From: Lineus longissimus
Taxonomy: Eukaryota; Nemertea; Pilidiophora; Heteronemertea; Lineidae
Length of the DNA: 64,000 bases
Direction: 5' to 3'
NCBI RefSeq assembly: GCF_910592395.1
Contig: NC_088316.1
Location: 17,856,001-17,920,000 of the forward strand
Below the pieces are notes generated by a model. That model saw nothing but the letters and a program-made list of their open reading frames with translations, was not told the origin of the DNA and did no database searches. Of this stretch, positions 52,901 to 64,000 are shown piece by piece (position 1 is the stretch's first letter; every line of letters starts with the position of its first letter). Both the position numbers and the translations under genes were made by a program.

Positions 52901-55900
52901 CTATATCATCAATACCATTACTGTGAGCTAAACGTAACGAACCAAGAAACGCATTGCGCTTTTTCCTTAACTTTTCACACTGAAAATAGCAAATTGGAAT
53001 TTGCCAAGATTTGTGCTAAAGTTTGCTTTTAATTTCAATGCTTGCTCTCAGCAACGGCATATGTATTCCTTGCTCTATCTTCCAGTGAAAAAGGTAGAAA
53101 GATGCATGCAGATGCAAGCCATGTGACCAACAGTTTGGGTTTATCTAGTAAACATCAAGTGACACTGACAACATCACCATGAAAACAAGCAATTACACCA
53201 GTAGAGGTCATGCAAATCACATCATTTCAGCAAAAAAGTCCCGATTTTGGACATCAATTTATGTCACTGAGTAACTTGGTACACTTTGCCATCGGTGCAA
53301 GAATGGCAGTAGTGAAGTGTGACGACGTCAACCAAGATGTCTGCATGTAATCCACCCTGTGAGCAGGGTCTAGGATGTCGGGAGCTGTGTAACTATCAGG
53401 TACATGTAAACAGCATTTAATTAGAACACCAGATTGAAAATAAAGCAGACTGAAGACAAAAATATTGTAGAATTTGGAATAAGTACATGTATGTAGTTGC
53501 CCAAGGAAATGAGAACATATCTTCAGCCTAGTTGTCAGGCAAAGCTATAAAGTAGAGCCATGGAAATGCGACAAATCTAGTACTTTTAGGTTGATTTGAA
53601 CAAGACTTAATGTGGCAAGCGAAGTTTCAGCAGTAGTGGCTCTGTGTGGTTGCCAGTGTTTTTTAAGTTGTCTTTCTGACATCAAACAATAGTCTCTTTG
53701 CTCTTATAACTTGACTTCTCAATACCCACCCCATCTTTTGCAGTCAATAACTGTTTTTCAGCAGCAACTTTCTTCTGCTCATAATGTTTCAGCTCTATTT
53801 CATAGGTGAGCTGTAACCACTGTTGGAGATCACTCGATGGCAGAAACTGGTTGTCCTCAAGTTGTCGTTCTGCTTGCAGCAACAGACCTCGTAACTGAAA
53901 ACGTTAAGACAATAATAAACTTCTAATTATAGTTCTCACAAGTGCAATGCACCCTCAGATGAACAGATTTTAACTACGTATCTTGTAAAATGTAGTTCTC
54001 ACAAGTGCAATGCACCCTCAGATGAACAGATTTTAACTACGTATCTTGTAAAATGTAGTTCTCACAAGTGCAATGCACCCTCAGATGAACAGATTTTAAC
54101 TACGTATCTTGTAAAATGTGTTGCATTTCATTACAATTAGCATTTAGCTCGGTGTTAGCCTAATCTAGGTAATGACAACTTTTGAAAAATGGCCAGAATG
54201 GCTTTTGGGTGAGAATCTACTTACGTGGTCAATTTCCTCCTCCGCTAGTTTGAGACGTCCTATTTCACCATCGGTACTCTCTCTCTGTTCCTTCAGACGA
54301 AACGCTTCTCTCTGAAAGTGGAATAAAGATTTAGAATGCAATCCAACTTCTTGGTTTTTTACATCGTTGTCACCATGAAATGGGGAAGCTAAGGGTCCTA
54401 CGATAGCGGGAAACTCAACAACTTAAACTACCCGAACCTTTGTTTCTTCAATCTCATTCTTCATCTTCTTCTCTAGGCTCAGCTTCTCCTCACGCACAGA
54501 CTTATGTTCCTCCTGAGCTTTCGAGAGTCTGTAGGAAAAAAAATTACCATGTCAGTTTTAACTTCAAAACCAACATTCCCTTCTGGCAGCAACTGAAGCA
54601 CCCATTATTAAAACCCCTCGGCCTCAAGATCGAGCAGAATACTTGACATTATGCCTGGATTGATTAAACTGACAAAAAAAGTCATTTTTATTGACCCAAA
54701 CTCTGCTCAATCAATGATGTAATGTTGCTGCTACCTTTTTCTCTCTGCTCAATAACAATGACAAGAACAAACAATTATACCTGTTAGTGTCACATGTCTG
54801 TACAATTTCCTTTAAAATCAGAGCCATGAAAATAATGGGGTTGACAGTAGTTCATTTCAAAATCAAATAGTGCACAGAGAAGGACAATAAAACTTACTGG
54901 TGCTGCAAAGTTGATAATGAATCTTCTGCTTTCTGTAATACATCCAGATCTGACATCATTTTCTTCAGATGGGACTGAGCATTTTTGTGTTGGATGTATG
55001 CAAACCAGCACCCTGCCATCGCGACAAAGAGTGAGGTCACTAGAATCAGATCCTTCATGTAACTGTGTGGCTCTATAAAAGGGACAAAAATAAGTCACAC
55101 AGTGTCACGTCCGAATTACAAGTGCCTGAGAAAGGGTGATCAAACACAGATATGGTGGGAGAAAAAATCCTGCACACAGTTCATACCATTGAAGATAAAT
55201 TGAATAATAAGAGTGAAAAAAATCTTGAGCATTCCCGAACGCGATGAAAATGTTATTCTTTTATCACTATCAGCATCGTGGCCTGAACCCCAGAGTGAAT
55301 TATCTAACCAACTATGATATAATAATGTGATAGCATAGATGTACATGTACCCCAAAACGTACACCACCACATTAGCACATTTCTGGCCTCCAAGGTGACA
55401 GCACCCCCATCAAGCTGACCATCTGGTTTTCACAACTTGAAGTCATTCAAACTCTCATACATTATGGTTAAGAAAGGTGACCCCTGGAGTTCCAGTACTT
55501 ACTTTTTGGGGGACCAAATAAAACAACATCCATGGCTTTAAGTGTGAGTTTTTGTTTATGGACGGGATTTCTGATGCCAAGAACTGTAGTCATGTAGCTG
55601 TTAGTGTTTACTGCAATTCTGGAAAAGATGAAAAGATTTTACAATAAACACCACAACAATTTAAACTAGAGCCAGTCTAATTTCTTCTGTGTCCTCAGTT
55701 GCTTGCAATAACAGAGGGTTTTTCACTTGATGACAACAGATAGACATTATTTTAAACACACACCCAACCGATGTATGCATGATTTGAAACCGTAATTTCA
55801 AGCAGTTGTACGAACTGAACAGCAATCTATCACAATTAAAGTCGTTATTATCATTATCATTTGGCCTTGAGTAACAACTGAATATACAGTACACACATGT

Positions 55901-58900
55901 CAGTGTTCTCGCCAGGATTTCAATCAAATGGGGCACAGCTGGCCGGAGGCCAGCTCCTATATGCGCCTGTGGCCCATTTTTGGTGGGGGGGTCCGGGGGC
56001 CCTCCCCCGGCAAAAATTTTGAAACCTAGATGCTCTGAGGTGCAATTTCAGGCCTAATTCTGATGATATAAAACGACATTGCAGCGTTAGTATCGTAGGC
56101 AAAACATTTTGCTTCACGGCAATTTGCGGCGTCACGTCGGTCGGCGGGAGGGACGCATGGCGGGGTATCCACGTAAATACTAGTATTCAAACCGTTACAT
56201 GCGCAGGGCTGTTTACTTGTACGTTTCAACCGTATTTTGTACGTTTTCCGATGTTTGTGCACCGCTGTACGGTCGGGTACACTATATTATACGGAGAGAT
56301 AAAAAGTTGTGTTTGTACGGGCACTCAACATAAAATAACCACCTGAAGACAGTTTATACGATAAAAAAGTGAAGTTGTACGAATAAAAAATTCACTGGTT
56401 CCAAAAAAAGTTTTTGATCCCCCTTGGCCTTGCCCTCCCCGCTTGCTCCCCGGACCCTGACATCGTCAAAGCACATGGTAGGCCTATTTTGTAACCAGAT
56501 AGCGGCGCCAAATATAGATGCGCAGTAGCCAACTGCGCATCCCGCAGCCCGCGGATGCGCAGTAACCAACTGCGCAAGCCCTGTGCTTCTTCATGATGAC
56601 ATGATGATGATCGACGCTTCTATACATGTACAAGGTTTACTTTATAAAAAATTTGTAGAGGCCTTCTTCTCGTTTGATCCCGTTGTACCCTGTTTATCAA
56701 TTGAAAGAGACTGCTGATTTTACGCCGACAGCTATTATCATCCACCTGCGGCACACCTGCAAGCACTCTTTTGACATAATTGAAAACAACCGCCCCGCTC
56801 TGCCGCTAGCCGATCGTACAGGTGCGCTTTTGTCCACTCCCTTGACCTCGAAGCCAAGGCTACGGGTGATTGTTATTGGCCGACCGTCATCTGCCGGAAC
56901 ACGTGGATAGTAATGGTAGTAGGCCCTACTGCTGTACCGGGTAATTGAGATGGCTGGCAGTCGTGTTGCGGTGGGATAATGATCGTTGAGTGACGGCGGA
57001 ATGTTATTTGCGATATTTACGGCTGTGTTTGTGTAACTATTGGCTGGGATTTAAGCATGGCGGGGGTAAATTTAAAGAGGGCGGCTGCAAATTTAACAGG
57101 GCGGGCTAATTTTAGACGGGGCGCATTTTCACTGCTCAAATTTAAACGGGGCGCCAGCGCCCCGTTTAAATGGCCTGGCGAGAACACTGCATGTTTAGAC
57201 CACTAACCAGGAACTTTAGAACATAAAGATACATGTCCTACAGTGCAAGGTATTAATGTCGGTAGAAAATAAAGGGTCAACACAACCATAACAGGCTAAA
57301 TATTAGTTTAATATCAAATGGGGGCAGTGTCACTTTCAGCAGAACTAAGAAGTACATGTAGTGCAATTATACATGTAACTCTTTTAGTTTTAAATCTTCA
57401 ATTGACATATTCAAGGCCAGGCACTTTTTAGAGAAACTTTGGAGTGGTTGTTGGGAGAAAACCCAGTAGTTCATGCAAAAATGTACATGCACACAAAATA
57501 GGAAATGAACGGGTCTTTATCAATGGGGACACAAAACCAGAATATGGGTCTTCATCTACCCTGGAATGTTAAGAACTGCAAATCTGAAATATGAATTCAG
57601 AAGAAATGTTTGTATTTATCGGTTTGCATGGGACTTGATTAATTTTGTTCACAATTTATCATGTTTCGTACGCATCTACCAATTGAAATTCTTTTCACTA
57701 GATTATGGTTTATTTTTCCAAGTTAAATGAACCTGAACCCAACCAGTGCTCATTCAGTATTCCTGTCCGTGATTGAGTAGTGAATGTATGATTCACGCAG
57801 ACACACATGCCGTGTTCGTATTTTGATAACATCCCTTTGAAGGTTTCTTGAAGCAAATCTATTTTTAAACCTCTCAAATTGTTTTTGAATTGATCACCAA
57901 TATCTCACCTTGGTAATGCTGCACCATCAACATTATTCTGTTTGAAAGCCTCAGCATACTGTGCGAGTTCAACGTGGACTAACAGCCAATCCAACGCGTC
58001 ATCCGTCGTCCAGTTGTGAACTGAAACAAGACAGAGATTAACTTAAGACATCTTCTTGGGAAGCAATTCTCAGTTACCACTGGGCATGGCCTCTATGTCG
58101 ATGACTCGTCCGGATCATGAAGATTGAAATTAGGTCCTTAAGAAAGTATCTACACTAAGGCTTGAAATTGGATTTTTTGTTTGAGTTGCAATTTCAAAGA
58201 TTTGGTAGAAAATTTTGTGGAAACACAATACGTTATCGTAATCCCACAACTTACCTTCAGACTTTTTCCAGAACTTCCAGAGTTCATCGCTTGTGACATG
58301 TGTATCGTCTCCATGGAATGTTGTATGACGAGATCCATCGGTGTATTGGAGCTCTTCCCTTAGAAACTGAAAAAGATATAAAAATGCCATGGAACACATT
58401 TTTACCAAACGAGAATCCGAAAAGTGACCAGCACAGATTGGATTTTTCTTCCTTTTTACAGGTGGGACCAATCAGGTTAACTGGTATAAAAATTGCCCTG
58501 TCCTTGGCAAAGGAGTCATGTCTACTGACGACTGTGCACCAAAATTTGATGGACAACCAAGGAATGAAATCAGCAGATAGATAGATCTGCTGGTTTATTC
58601 AATCCTTTTGGTTTGGATGCAGTAAAACGCAACCATACTTCGTAAAGCTGCATGATACTATGTACATTGTAATGTTATGATACATTGGAAAATGGAAGGA
58701 CTTTCTCATTATGATGTAGGCCTATGTGTTAGGACCAATTTAATATCAACTTTTCATGGGTAATTTACATCAATATTGCAATGTGATCCAGATCACCCAC
58801 TGACCGACATCCACCCCTAAAAATTCTAGGCCTAACCACAAAAATCAATATTTAATCATCACAAAGCACTTTATGATGTTGACTATAATGATAATGACAA

Positions 58901-61900
58901 ATGATCTATTGCTAATACATTGGACAATGTCTGAAGATGATTTGAAAAAGTAGGGAACCAAATGTATTGATAAGTGATTTATCTAGGAAGTGCCCTAAGA
59001 ACCCGGCAAAACACTGTACAATCATCTAACATCCGACACAAATCCATTATTCCAGAGAGAATTCTAGCAATACAATCCATCTGCATTTGCTGGCAATCTA
59101 CAATCAGACAATAAAATTTGACATTTGACCTTTCGAGAAGTCGTAGACATAGATTCAATCTTTATTAATCCCTATTACTGCGCCGCTGGCGATGGAACAA
59201 TTTCATTACGCTTGGGTCCAGGTTAAAACAAATTGCTTTCAGAAGTAAAATTCACATCTTCTACATGCAACATTCATTAGTCTTTTACAAAATGCAAGAG
59301 TCAGCTACCAGTACAAGATGCAAAATAACCTGTTCAGGCCTATGAAATGAATAGTTGCCTATCAAAACACAACTTGTCATGGCAATACAGAGAGGGGTAG
59401 GCTACACCAAATCCACTTCTGAGCAAATATAACTACCTGAATTTACTTGCTAAATGATATGCCCTATCAGTATTCAGTACATACTGTAAAGATCAGTAAT
59501 AATATCTCACCTTGAGCAGTTCTATAACAGTCAAAGTGACAGGTCAAATTCCCTTGTACATGTATATCAATTGATTTCCCAAATTAGACATGGAATTGAA
59601 CTATAACAGTCAAAGTGACAGGTCAAATTCCCTTGTACATGTATATCAATTGATTTCCCAAATTAGACATGGAATTGAACTATAACAGTCAAAGTGACAG
59701 GTCAAATTCCCTTGTACATGTATATCAATTGATTTCACAAATTAGACATGGAATTGAAGGTGTCAATTACTGAGATATGCCCCGGGTCATTCTGAGGTAA
59801 TTCCATCCGAACCAATTGAGCTGAACAGATTTTTTTAATTGGCTCATTATTAATATTAATCCTTGGATACATGTATGTGTCACAATGGTTGTCATATCAC
59901 ACAAACAACTTGAAGAGCATTGGTATGTACATCTGAACATCTTGCACATACATACAATCATGTTACTTGTACATTTTTTATATCCAACCTCATGGCTCCT
60001 ACTGGTAGCCAAGCAGGTGGCCCTGTCTCAGGACTGTCAGGGTAAAACAAATGCAGTCATTCATGGCTTTTTTTTATTACAAATTTGAGTGGCTGATATT
60101 TTGATAATAGTAGCATCTGATAAAACAGACCAATTCTTTAAAGGATTGACTCATACACAAGATATATTTTTACCTCATCACTCTCTGATAAATCGATAGC
60201 ACCACTATGATCATCATCAATCTGGCGATGGAGTGCAGTGATTGAATCATACTCGACGCGCTCTTTATCACAGACTTTATCACCAGCAGCACACGGTTCT
60301 GAAAGTAGAACAAGAGCAATGATACTTCTCACTATTGAGTAAGATCTGTTTTACCAAATTACTCCACCAAGGATGGAGCTAAATGCTGGTTAGAACTTAG
60401 TCATTGTCAACCTTGCAAACGTCTTTATAACACCACACCCAACACTTCATTCAGCCAGAATGCCGATACATCATCAACAGGTACAATCTGATCGATATTG
60501 TCCCCGCCAATGCCTCTATGATGACATTATGTCGGAGACGTTTTAATGATAACCAAGACACTTTAGCCTTTATGGTACATTTGTAAATTGGCAATGTTGA
60601 TGACTACAGATTTATTGTCGATAAATATTCACCATACTATAGATCCATGCACTTGATTGGGACCAACGTTTATGAAAACGTCGCGTCTCGTCACGTTTAC
60701 AGTAATGTAAAATGCATGGTGACGTGACGACGGCCAACACTACGTCATGTAAACGTTGTTCCCAATCAAGTGCATGAATCTATAGTACTAATACTAGTAC
60801 ATGTATTTTGTGACATACATCTTATAATACGAACTGCACTGTTTTCAGTTCCTTACAGGGACTCATATTTCAAACTACCACTTTAAAATGTGTAACATAG
60901 TGGTTAATTCGACCTCGTTTATGTCATTACTATGTCCACTTCCACTCCAGAGGCTTTGGTTTCAAATGTCCACCACAATTGGATGTGCAACATGCACATA
61001 GTAGATGTAACAGGTGGTGTACATGTTGATCTGGTACAATACACTTGCTGAACCTATAGTCCTTCTATCACACTTTAAAATATCTCAATTTATCACAGTG
61101 TGAGAATACATACGTAACATTAACAATGATACTTGGCAGACACACTATGTATGGAGTTTTCAAGCATTATCATTTTTTATCAATATCAAAATTGGACTAG
61201 GCCACAATGCCTGCATAATCCTTTCTCAAAATATTTACTACCTAGACCAGGTATTAAGTGGCATAAGAAATACATGACGAAAGATTTAAAAGTACTGTGG
61301 CAAAACTGAAGTCTTTGATGTATATTGTAAAACCAGACTTTCTTGTGCTCGTTCCTATTTGAAAGACCAAGAGACAGGAAAGAAGTGGAGAGATTCAGGT
61401 GTGGACTAATGAAGAACCATAAAGTCAAGTATGTATGAAAGTGGCAAATCTTTCAATATACAATTTCTAAAACAGGTTCAGCAACAGGAGATTCAGAAAC
61501 TACTCTTTTGTTAAAAATCTGTCCACTGTGTCCATGGTTACAGCTGCTCACTGCTCTTTGACATTTCTTGCATAGCCTACACCTTAGAGATGATTCCTAT
61601 TGACCTGACTGAGCCACAGTTTATCTATGATTGCGATTCAGCAAATATCAGGTGGAGATGCAATAGGTTATTGATCAAATCTTTGATCGCAAGTCCATCT
61701 GCTGAGGAGCGATAGCACAAGGCATTTTATTGGATTAACCCTTTTTCTCATTGATTGGACCGGCGCCCCGACGACTGCGCAGCATTGCTTAACGTTGTGC
61801 GATATTGTATCGCCACGGCGTGAGAGGGTCTGCGTTGTATCGCCCACTTTTTAATGGAAATTAAGGTCATGACGTGAATTGTGATACAACGCAGAAGTGG

Positions 61901-62199
61901 TGATACAATATTGCGCAACGTAACATGTACTGTAGACGAAGCAGTCGAAAACTAACTCACCCGACGTTAGGCCTAGTGCAGAACATAAACTCACACCGTT
62001 GACAAACATTGTATTGATTCAACTTACCCTTTAGTTTTTCTCTCGTGCTGCCTTTGGCTTTACCAAGAGGAACGCTGTTCTTATTTCCAACATCAGCACA
62101 GGAATAAAGCACAAAAACACAAGCTGTCAGAAATAAACATTGAATGGAGGCCCTTGGCCTTTGCCAGCAGGTCCTGATGAGAGCCCCCATTTCATTCAC
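43968..62199 (-). CDS. STIM: Stromal interaction molecule, ER calcium sensor
   Basis: Seventeen exons per transcript: 62028-62199, 60174-60298, 58255-58366, 57909-58020, 55503-55618, 54898-55072, 54438-54528, 54225-54311, 53730-53894, then 52879-52979 or 51626-51726, 50750-50928, 49277-49393, 48152-48433, 47332-47457, 45893-46066, 44602-44788, 43968-44364. The product is 905 residues. A signal peptide (about 1-35) is followed by the conserved luminal Cys pair (C60, C67). The EF-hand loop DDDHSGAIDLSE (85-96) has all calcium ligands. A SAM domain (about 138-205) precedes a single TM helix (221-239, LILVTSLFVAMAGCWFAYI). CC1 leads to the Orai-activating CAD/SOAR with LQQWLQLTYEIELKHYEQKK and LQERLHRWRQIEVLCAF. 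An acidic patch FFDDEEEDK follows, and a Lys-rich tail (GFSMKFLKKDKTKKT) ends the protein. Exon 7's donor is an unusual GTTCGG, and exon 13's is GTAGTA. Introns hold a TIR transposon, two perfect triplications and MITEs. Head-to-head with SRA1. Confidence 0.95.
51626..51726 (-). CDS. STIM: STIM alternative exon 10b (CAD/SOAR variant)
   Basis: This 101-nt exon is flanked by a TTTCAG acceptor and a GTAGCT donor, the weaker of the pair. It enters in phase 0 and leaves with two bases (AG) to complete Arg with exon 11. It encodes residues 386-419 as WDKIRKKRGTFLAPFRMAH then SGAFDDVDKRITEAR. It is homologous to exon 10a, with 18 of 34 positions identical, including the basic RKKR and the DD.D helix start. 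It aligns with the part of vertebrate STIM1 SOAR around Phe394. Length and phases make it exclusive with 10a in any in-frame transcript. Confidence 0.92.
52879..52979 (-). CDS. STIM: STIM alternative exon 10a (CAD/SOAR variant)
   Basis: This 101-nt exon has a TTTTCAG acceptor and a strong GTAAGG donor, with the same entry and exit phases as exon 10b 1152 nt downstream. It encodes CEKLRKKRNAFLGSLRLAH then SNGIDDIDQRILQAR. Differences from 10b cluster at the tip region corresponding to STIM1 residues about 392-398: N-A-F-L-G-S-L here, against G-T-F-L-A-P-F in 10b. A Cys in place of Trp also opens the exon. Confidence 0.92.
53931..54119. repeat. Perfect 63-bp triplication in STIM intron 8
   Basis: AGTTCTCACAAGTGCAATGC starts three identical 63-bp units at 53931, 53994 and 54057. 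The array begins 37 bp from exon 9, on its acceptor side. Confidence 0.95.
55901..57189. mobile_element. 1.29-kb TIR DNA transposon in STIM intron 4
   Basis: Both ends carry the perfect 16-bp inverted repeat CAGTGTTCTCGCCAGG. The flanks share CATGT (55896-55900 and 57190-57194), a likely 5-bp target duplication. Inside are a GGGGCGCCAGCGCCCC hairpin near the right end and paired GATGCGCAGT/ACTGCGCATC hairpins at about 56516-56575. Only short open frames are present, so the copy is non-autonomous. The superfamily cannot be settled from ends alone. Confidence 0.85.
59522..59758. repeat. 79-bp triplication in STIM intron 2
   Basis: CTATAACAGTCAAAGTGACA starts units at 59522, 59601 and 59680. 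The units are 79 bp and almost identical (one C-to-A change in the third). Confidence 0.95.
60636..60786 (+). mobile_element. MITE copy A in STIM intron 1
   Basis: Inverted ends ACTATAGATCCATGCACTTG and CAAGTGCATGAATCTATAGT bound a 151-bp element. Inner inverted blocks (ACCAACGTTTA / TAAACGTTGTT and CGTCACGT / ACGTGACG) extend the palindrome. It is nearly identical to 63837-63986 in the same orientation. Confidence 0.9.
61788..61925. mobile_element. Palindromic MITE in STIM intron 1
   Basis: AACGTTGTGCGATATTGTAT and, on the other arm, ATACAATATTGCGCAACGT form inverted repeats, with a second inner pair CTGCGTTGTATCGCC / GTGATACAACGCAG. The element is about 138 bp, with no coding sequence, and ends roughly 100 bp from STIM exon 1. 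Confidence 0.75.
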
Positions 62200-62603
62200 T
62201 GTGTACAGGATTCCTGTGTTATAAATCGGTAAAATCTTTATATCTACATGTGCCTCATCACTACAACTTCATGACTGATGCATGAATTCAGTGATCAGTT
62301 CATAATAGGCGGTTCAATCGTCACTTATTCCTTCATCATGTTGATTTCAACATAGATCAGTCTCCTTAACAGCTCTTCTAGCAGTGACTGCCCTCCCCCT
62401 GAAAAACCTCAGGTGCAACCAATCATAAATTTACACAGTATCTATGCAAATCCTTAGGTAGGTTAAGAGTAATTTAGTTTTTCATTCCTGCCTGAAATAA
62501 ATTTGATGAGAAAATTGCAATAATAATTGTCTAAAAAGTATTTCCAGAAAACTTGGGTCTTTTCTGATTGGCCAAAACTGACGGATCATGTGACTTGGCC
62601 AAA
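62200..62603. promoter_or_regulatory. Divergent promoter region of STIM and SRA1
   Basis: A 404-bp gap separates two outward-facing start codons. ATTGG at 62567-62571 (CCAAT box on the minus strand) and an E-box-like TCATGTGAC at about 62587 lie just before SRA1. No TATA box is evident. Confidence 0.5.
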
Positions 62604-64000
62604 ATGGCAGAAACCAGACCTGGTGAGTTGGCAAGAAATTTCACCAATTTTCTCCCATTTTTTCGCCTAAACCGCTAATAAAACCTTCATGAGTGTCGTA
62701 TAGGCAGGCAGAAATGTGAGGGTGGGTGGGGCAAAGTAATTCAGTCTAACATCCATCTGTCGTTGGCAGGAAACCATGAGAGGGGCTGGAATGACCCACC
62801 TGTAATCTTACACAACCCATCAGCTGAAAACAGGACTCCAAAGAAAAATTTATTGAACAAGCGAGTCGCCTATCCTGCTGGCAGTAGTGGAAGTGGAACT
62901 GTGAATCAATCACCTGGTAAATATATCCAATTTCTTTGTGCTGCCTGGCATCCAGAATGTGGGGGCCAAAAGTCAATACATTTTATCAATCAAGTGCTGT
63001 ACATTTCATTAATCATTTTAGGTTCTGTCTCATGAAATGCGGTAATGTTGATTGTTGCGTCATGAAATCTCAAGATGAACAGCTTGTTGGATCTTTATAG
63101 GTTGAAATCATAGCCAATGGTTTTTTTCTTCTTCAGGACCAGGACCAGGCTCTAACAATGCTAGTACACCTCCCACTGCTCCTACTCCTGGTACAGTCAC
63201 ATCACCTGGACTGCCTCAGTCATCACCAGCCCCACCAAAACCTGCTGTATTCTCGCCAGCATCCAACAGTACCAGCATTTCCACGCCAAAACTGCCAGCA
63301 AACAGCAATATTGGGGATGAAGTAGAAAAGCTGGGAACAGTTTTGGAGAAATTGGAGGAGATTCAAATTCAGTTAAAAGTAAATTACATTGACATATTTG
63401 CAAAAGTTACAAAGCTCATCCTTCAATACGCCTTTATCTCCTTTTGTAAACTAATCGGCGGTTATTGACTTGTACACCATACACATCTCTCTTTCACTTC
63501 TCATTAATGTTATATTTCAGCCAAGAGTGCAAGCGGATATAAAAAAAAGATTGACCATATTCCAGGAGTTTTGGAAAGATGGGAAAATTTCAAGTCATGT
63601 AAAATTAAAGATGATGGCTCTTGCACAAGGTAAATGATCAAACTGCAGTGGTTGTTGCAATAATGCTTCAGAGATTGCTCCAGTATCTCAAAGATTCCTC
63701 CTGTAATTCCTAAGTACATTGTAAACAAGCTGAATAGAGAGGGCTGAATGGCTTTCACTAGCTGCCCTCCAAAATATCCCCCCTCCCACACACACACACA
63801 CGCTGCCACACTGATCTAACTTATTTACATATACATACTATAGATCCATGCACTTGATTGGGACCAACGTTTACGAAAACGTCGCGTCACGTCACGTTAC
63901 AGTAATGTAAAATGCATGGTGACGTGACGACGGCCAACACTACGTCATGTAAACGTTGTTCCCAATCAAGTGCATGAATCTATAGTGAGGATTGATATGT
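62604..64000 (+). CDS. SRA1: Steroid receptor RNA activator protein, 5' part
   Basis: Four exons are visible: 62604-62622, 62770-62916, 63137-63378, 63521-63629. The last ends in a GTAAAT donor, so the gene continues past the window. The protein begins MAETRPGNHERGWNDPPVI, matching the SRAP opening (PGNxERGWNDPP), followed by LLNKRVAYP, a Pro/Ser/Thr-rich linker (GPGPGSNNASTPPTAP), and the start of the C-terminal helical bundle (LGTVLEKLEEIQIQL, then VQADIKKRLTIFQEFW). SRA1 orthologues are transcriptional co-regulators whose RNA can also act without translation in mammals. Splice phases agree throughout. The remaining helices lie beyond the window. Its fourth intron carries MITE copy B. Confidence 0.92.
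63837..63986 (+). mobile_element. MITE copy B in SRA1 intron 4
   Basis: 150 bp with the same inverted ends and interior as 60636-60786, differing at only a few bases. Non-coding. Confidence 0.9.

Overview
The window is nuclear DNA of an animal. Every gene found is split by GT-AG introns, the proteins are classic bilaterian orthologues, two nuclear tRNA genes are present, and the spaces and introns hold MITEs, a tRNA-derived SINE and tandem repeats. A marine invertebrate fits best, perhaps a lophotrochozoan: there is a single STIM-type gene, an active-looking voltage-sensing phosphatase, and repeats ending in a 'GTTTTTAGCTCACC' hairpin tail that I associate with mollusc and brachiopod genomes. 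The species cannot be fixed from sequence alone.

Layout. 1-8.3 kb: no gene recognised; a 646-bp foldback element and a tRNA-Gln(CTG). 8.99-14.97 kb (-): SDAD1, 16 exons. 15-18.36 kb: repeat-rich spacer with inverted minisatellite arrays, a mariner-like MITE and a 68-bp minisatellite. 18.37-20.86 kb (+): RFC3, 6 exons. 22.22-28.08 kb (-): ANKLE2, 9 exons. 28.82-33.85 kb (+): voltage-sensing phosphatase (VSP/TPTE family), 12 exons. 35.84-35.91 kb (-): tRNA-His(GTG). 36.04-38.57 kb (+): nucleoside diphosphate kinase, 4 exons. 39.5-42.4 kb: a ~375-bp satellite and a non-autonomous transposon. 43.97-62.20 kb (-): STIM, 17 exons per transcript. 62.60 kb to beyond the end (+): SRA1, first 4 exons.

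Three gene pairs are head-to-head (SDAD1/RFC3, ANKLE2/VSP, STIM/SRA1), and two are tail-to-tail (RFC3/ANKLE2, NDPK/STIM). The genes do not form one pathway. RFC3 serves DNA replication, SDAD1 ribosome export, ANKLE2 nuclear-envelope reassembly, NDPK nucleotide balance, and VSP and STIM signalling at membranes (phosphoinositides and store-operated calcium entry).

The most notable observation is in STIM. Two tandem exons (52879-52979 and 51626-51726) are each exactly 101 nt, have the same splice phases, and encode alternative versions of the same 34-residue piece of the Orai-activating CAD/SOAR domain (18 of 34 residues identical). Including both, or neither, would shift the frame, so they must be used one at a time. 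This predicts two STIM proteins with different Orai-gating surfaces.

All exon models were built by reading splice sites and frame by eye. Each closes without a frame break, and lengths match the families (SDAD1 685 aa, RFC3 355 aa, ANKLE2 967 aa, VSP about 593 aa, STIM 905 aa).
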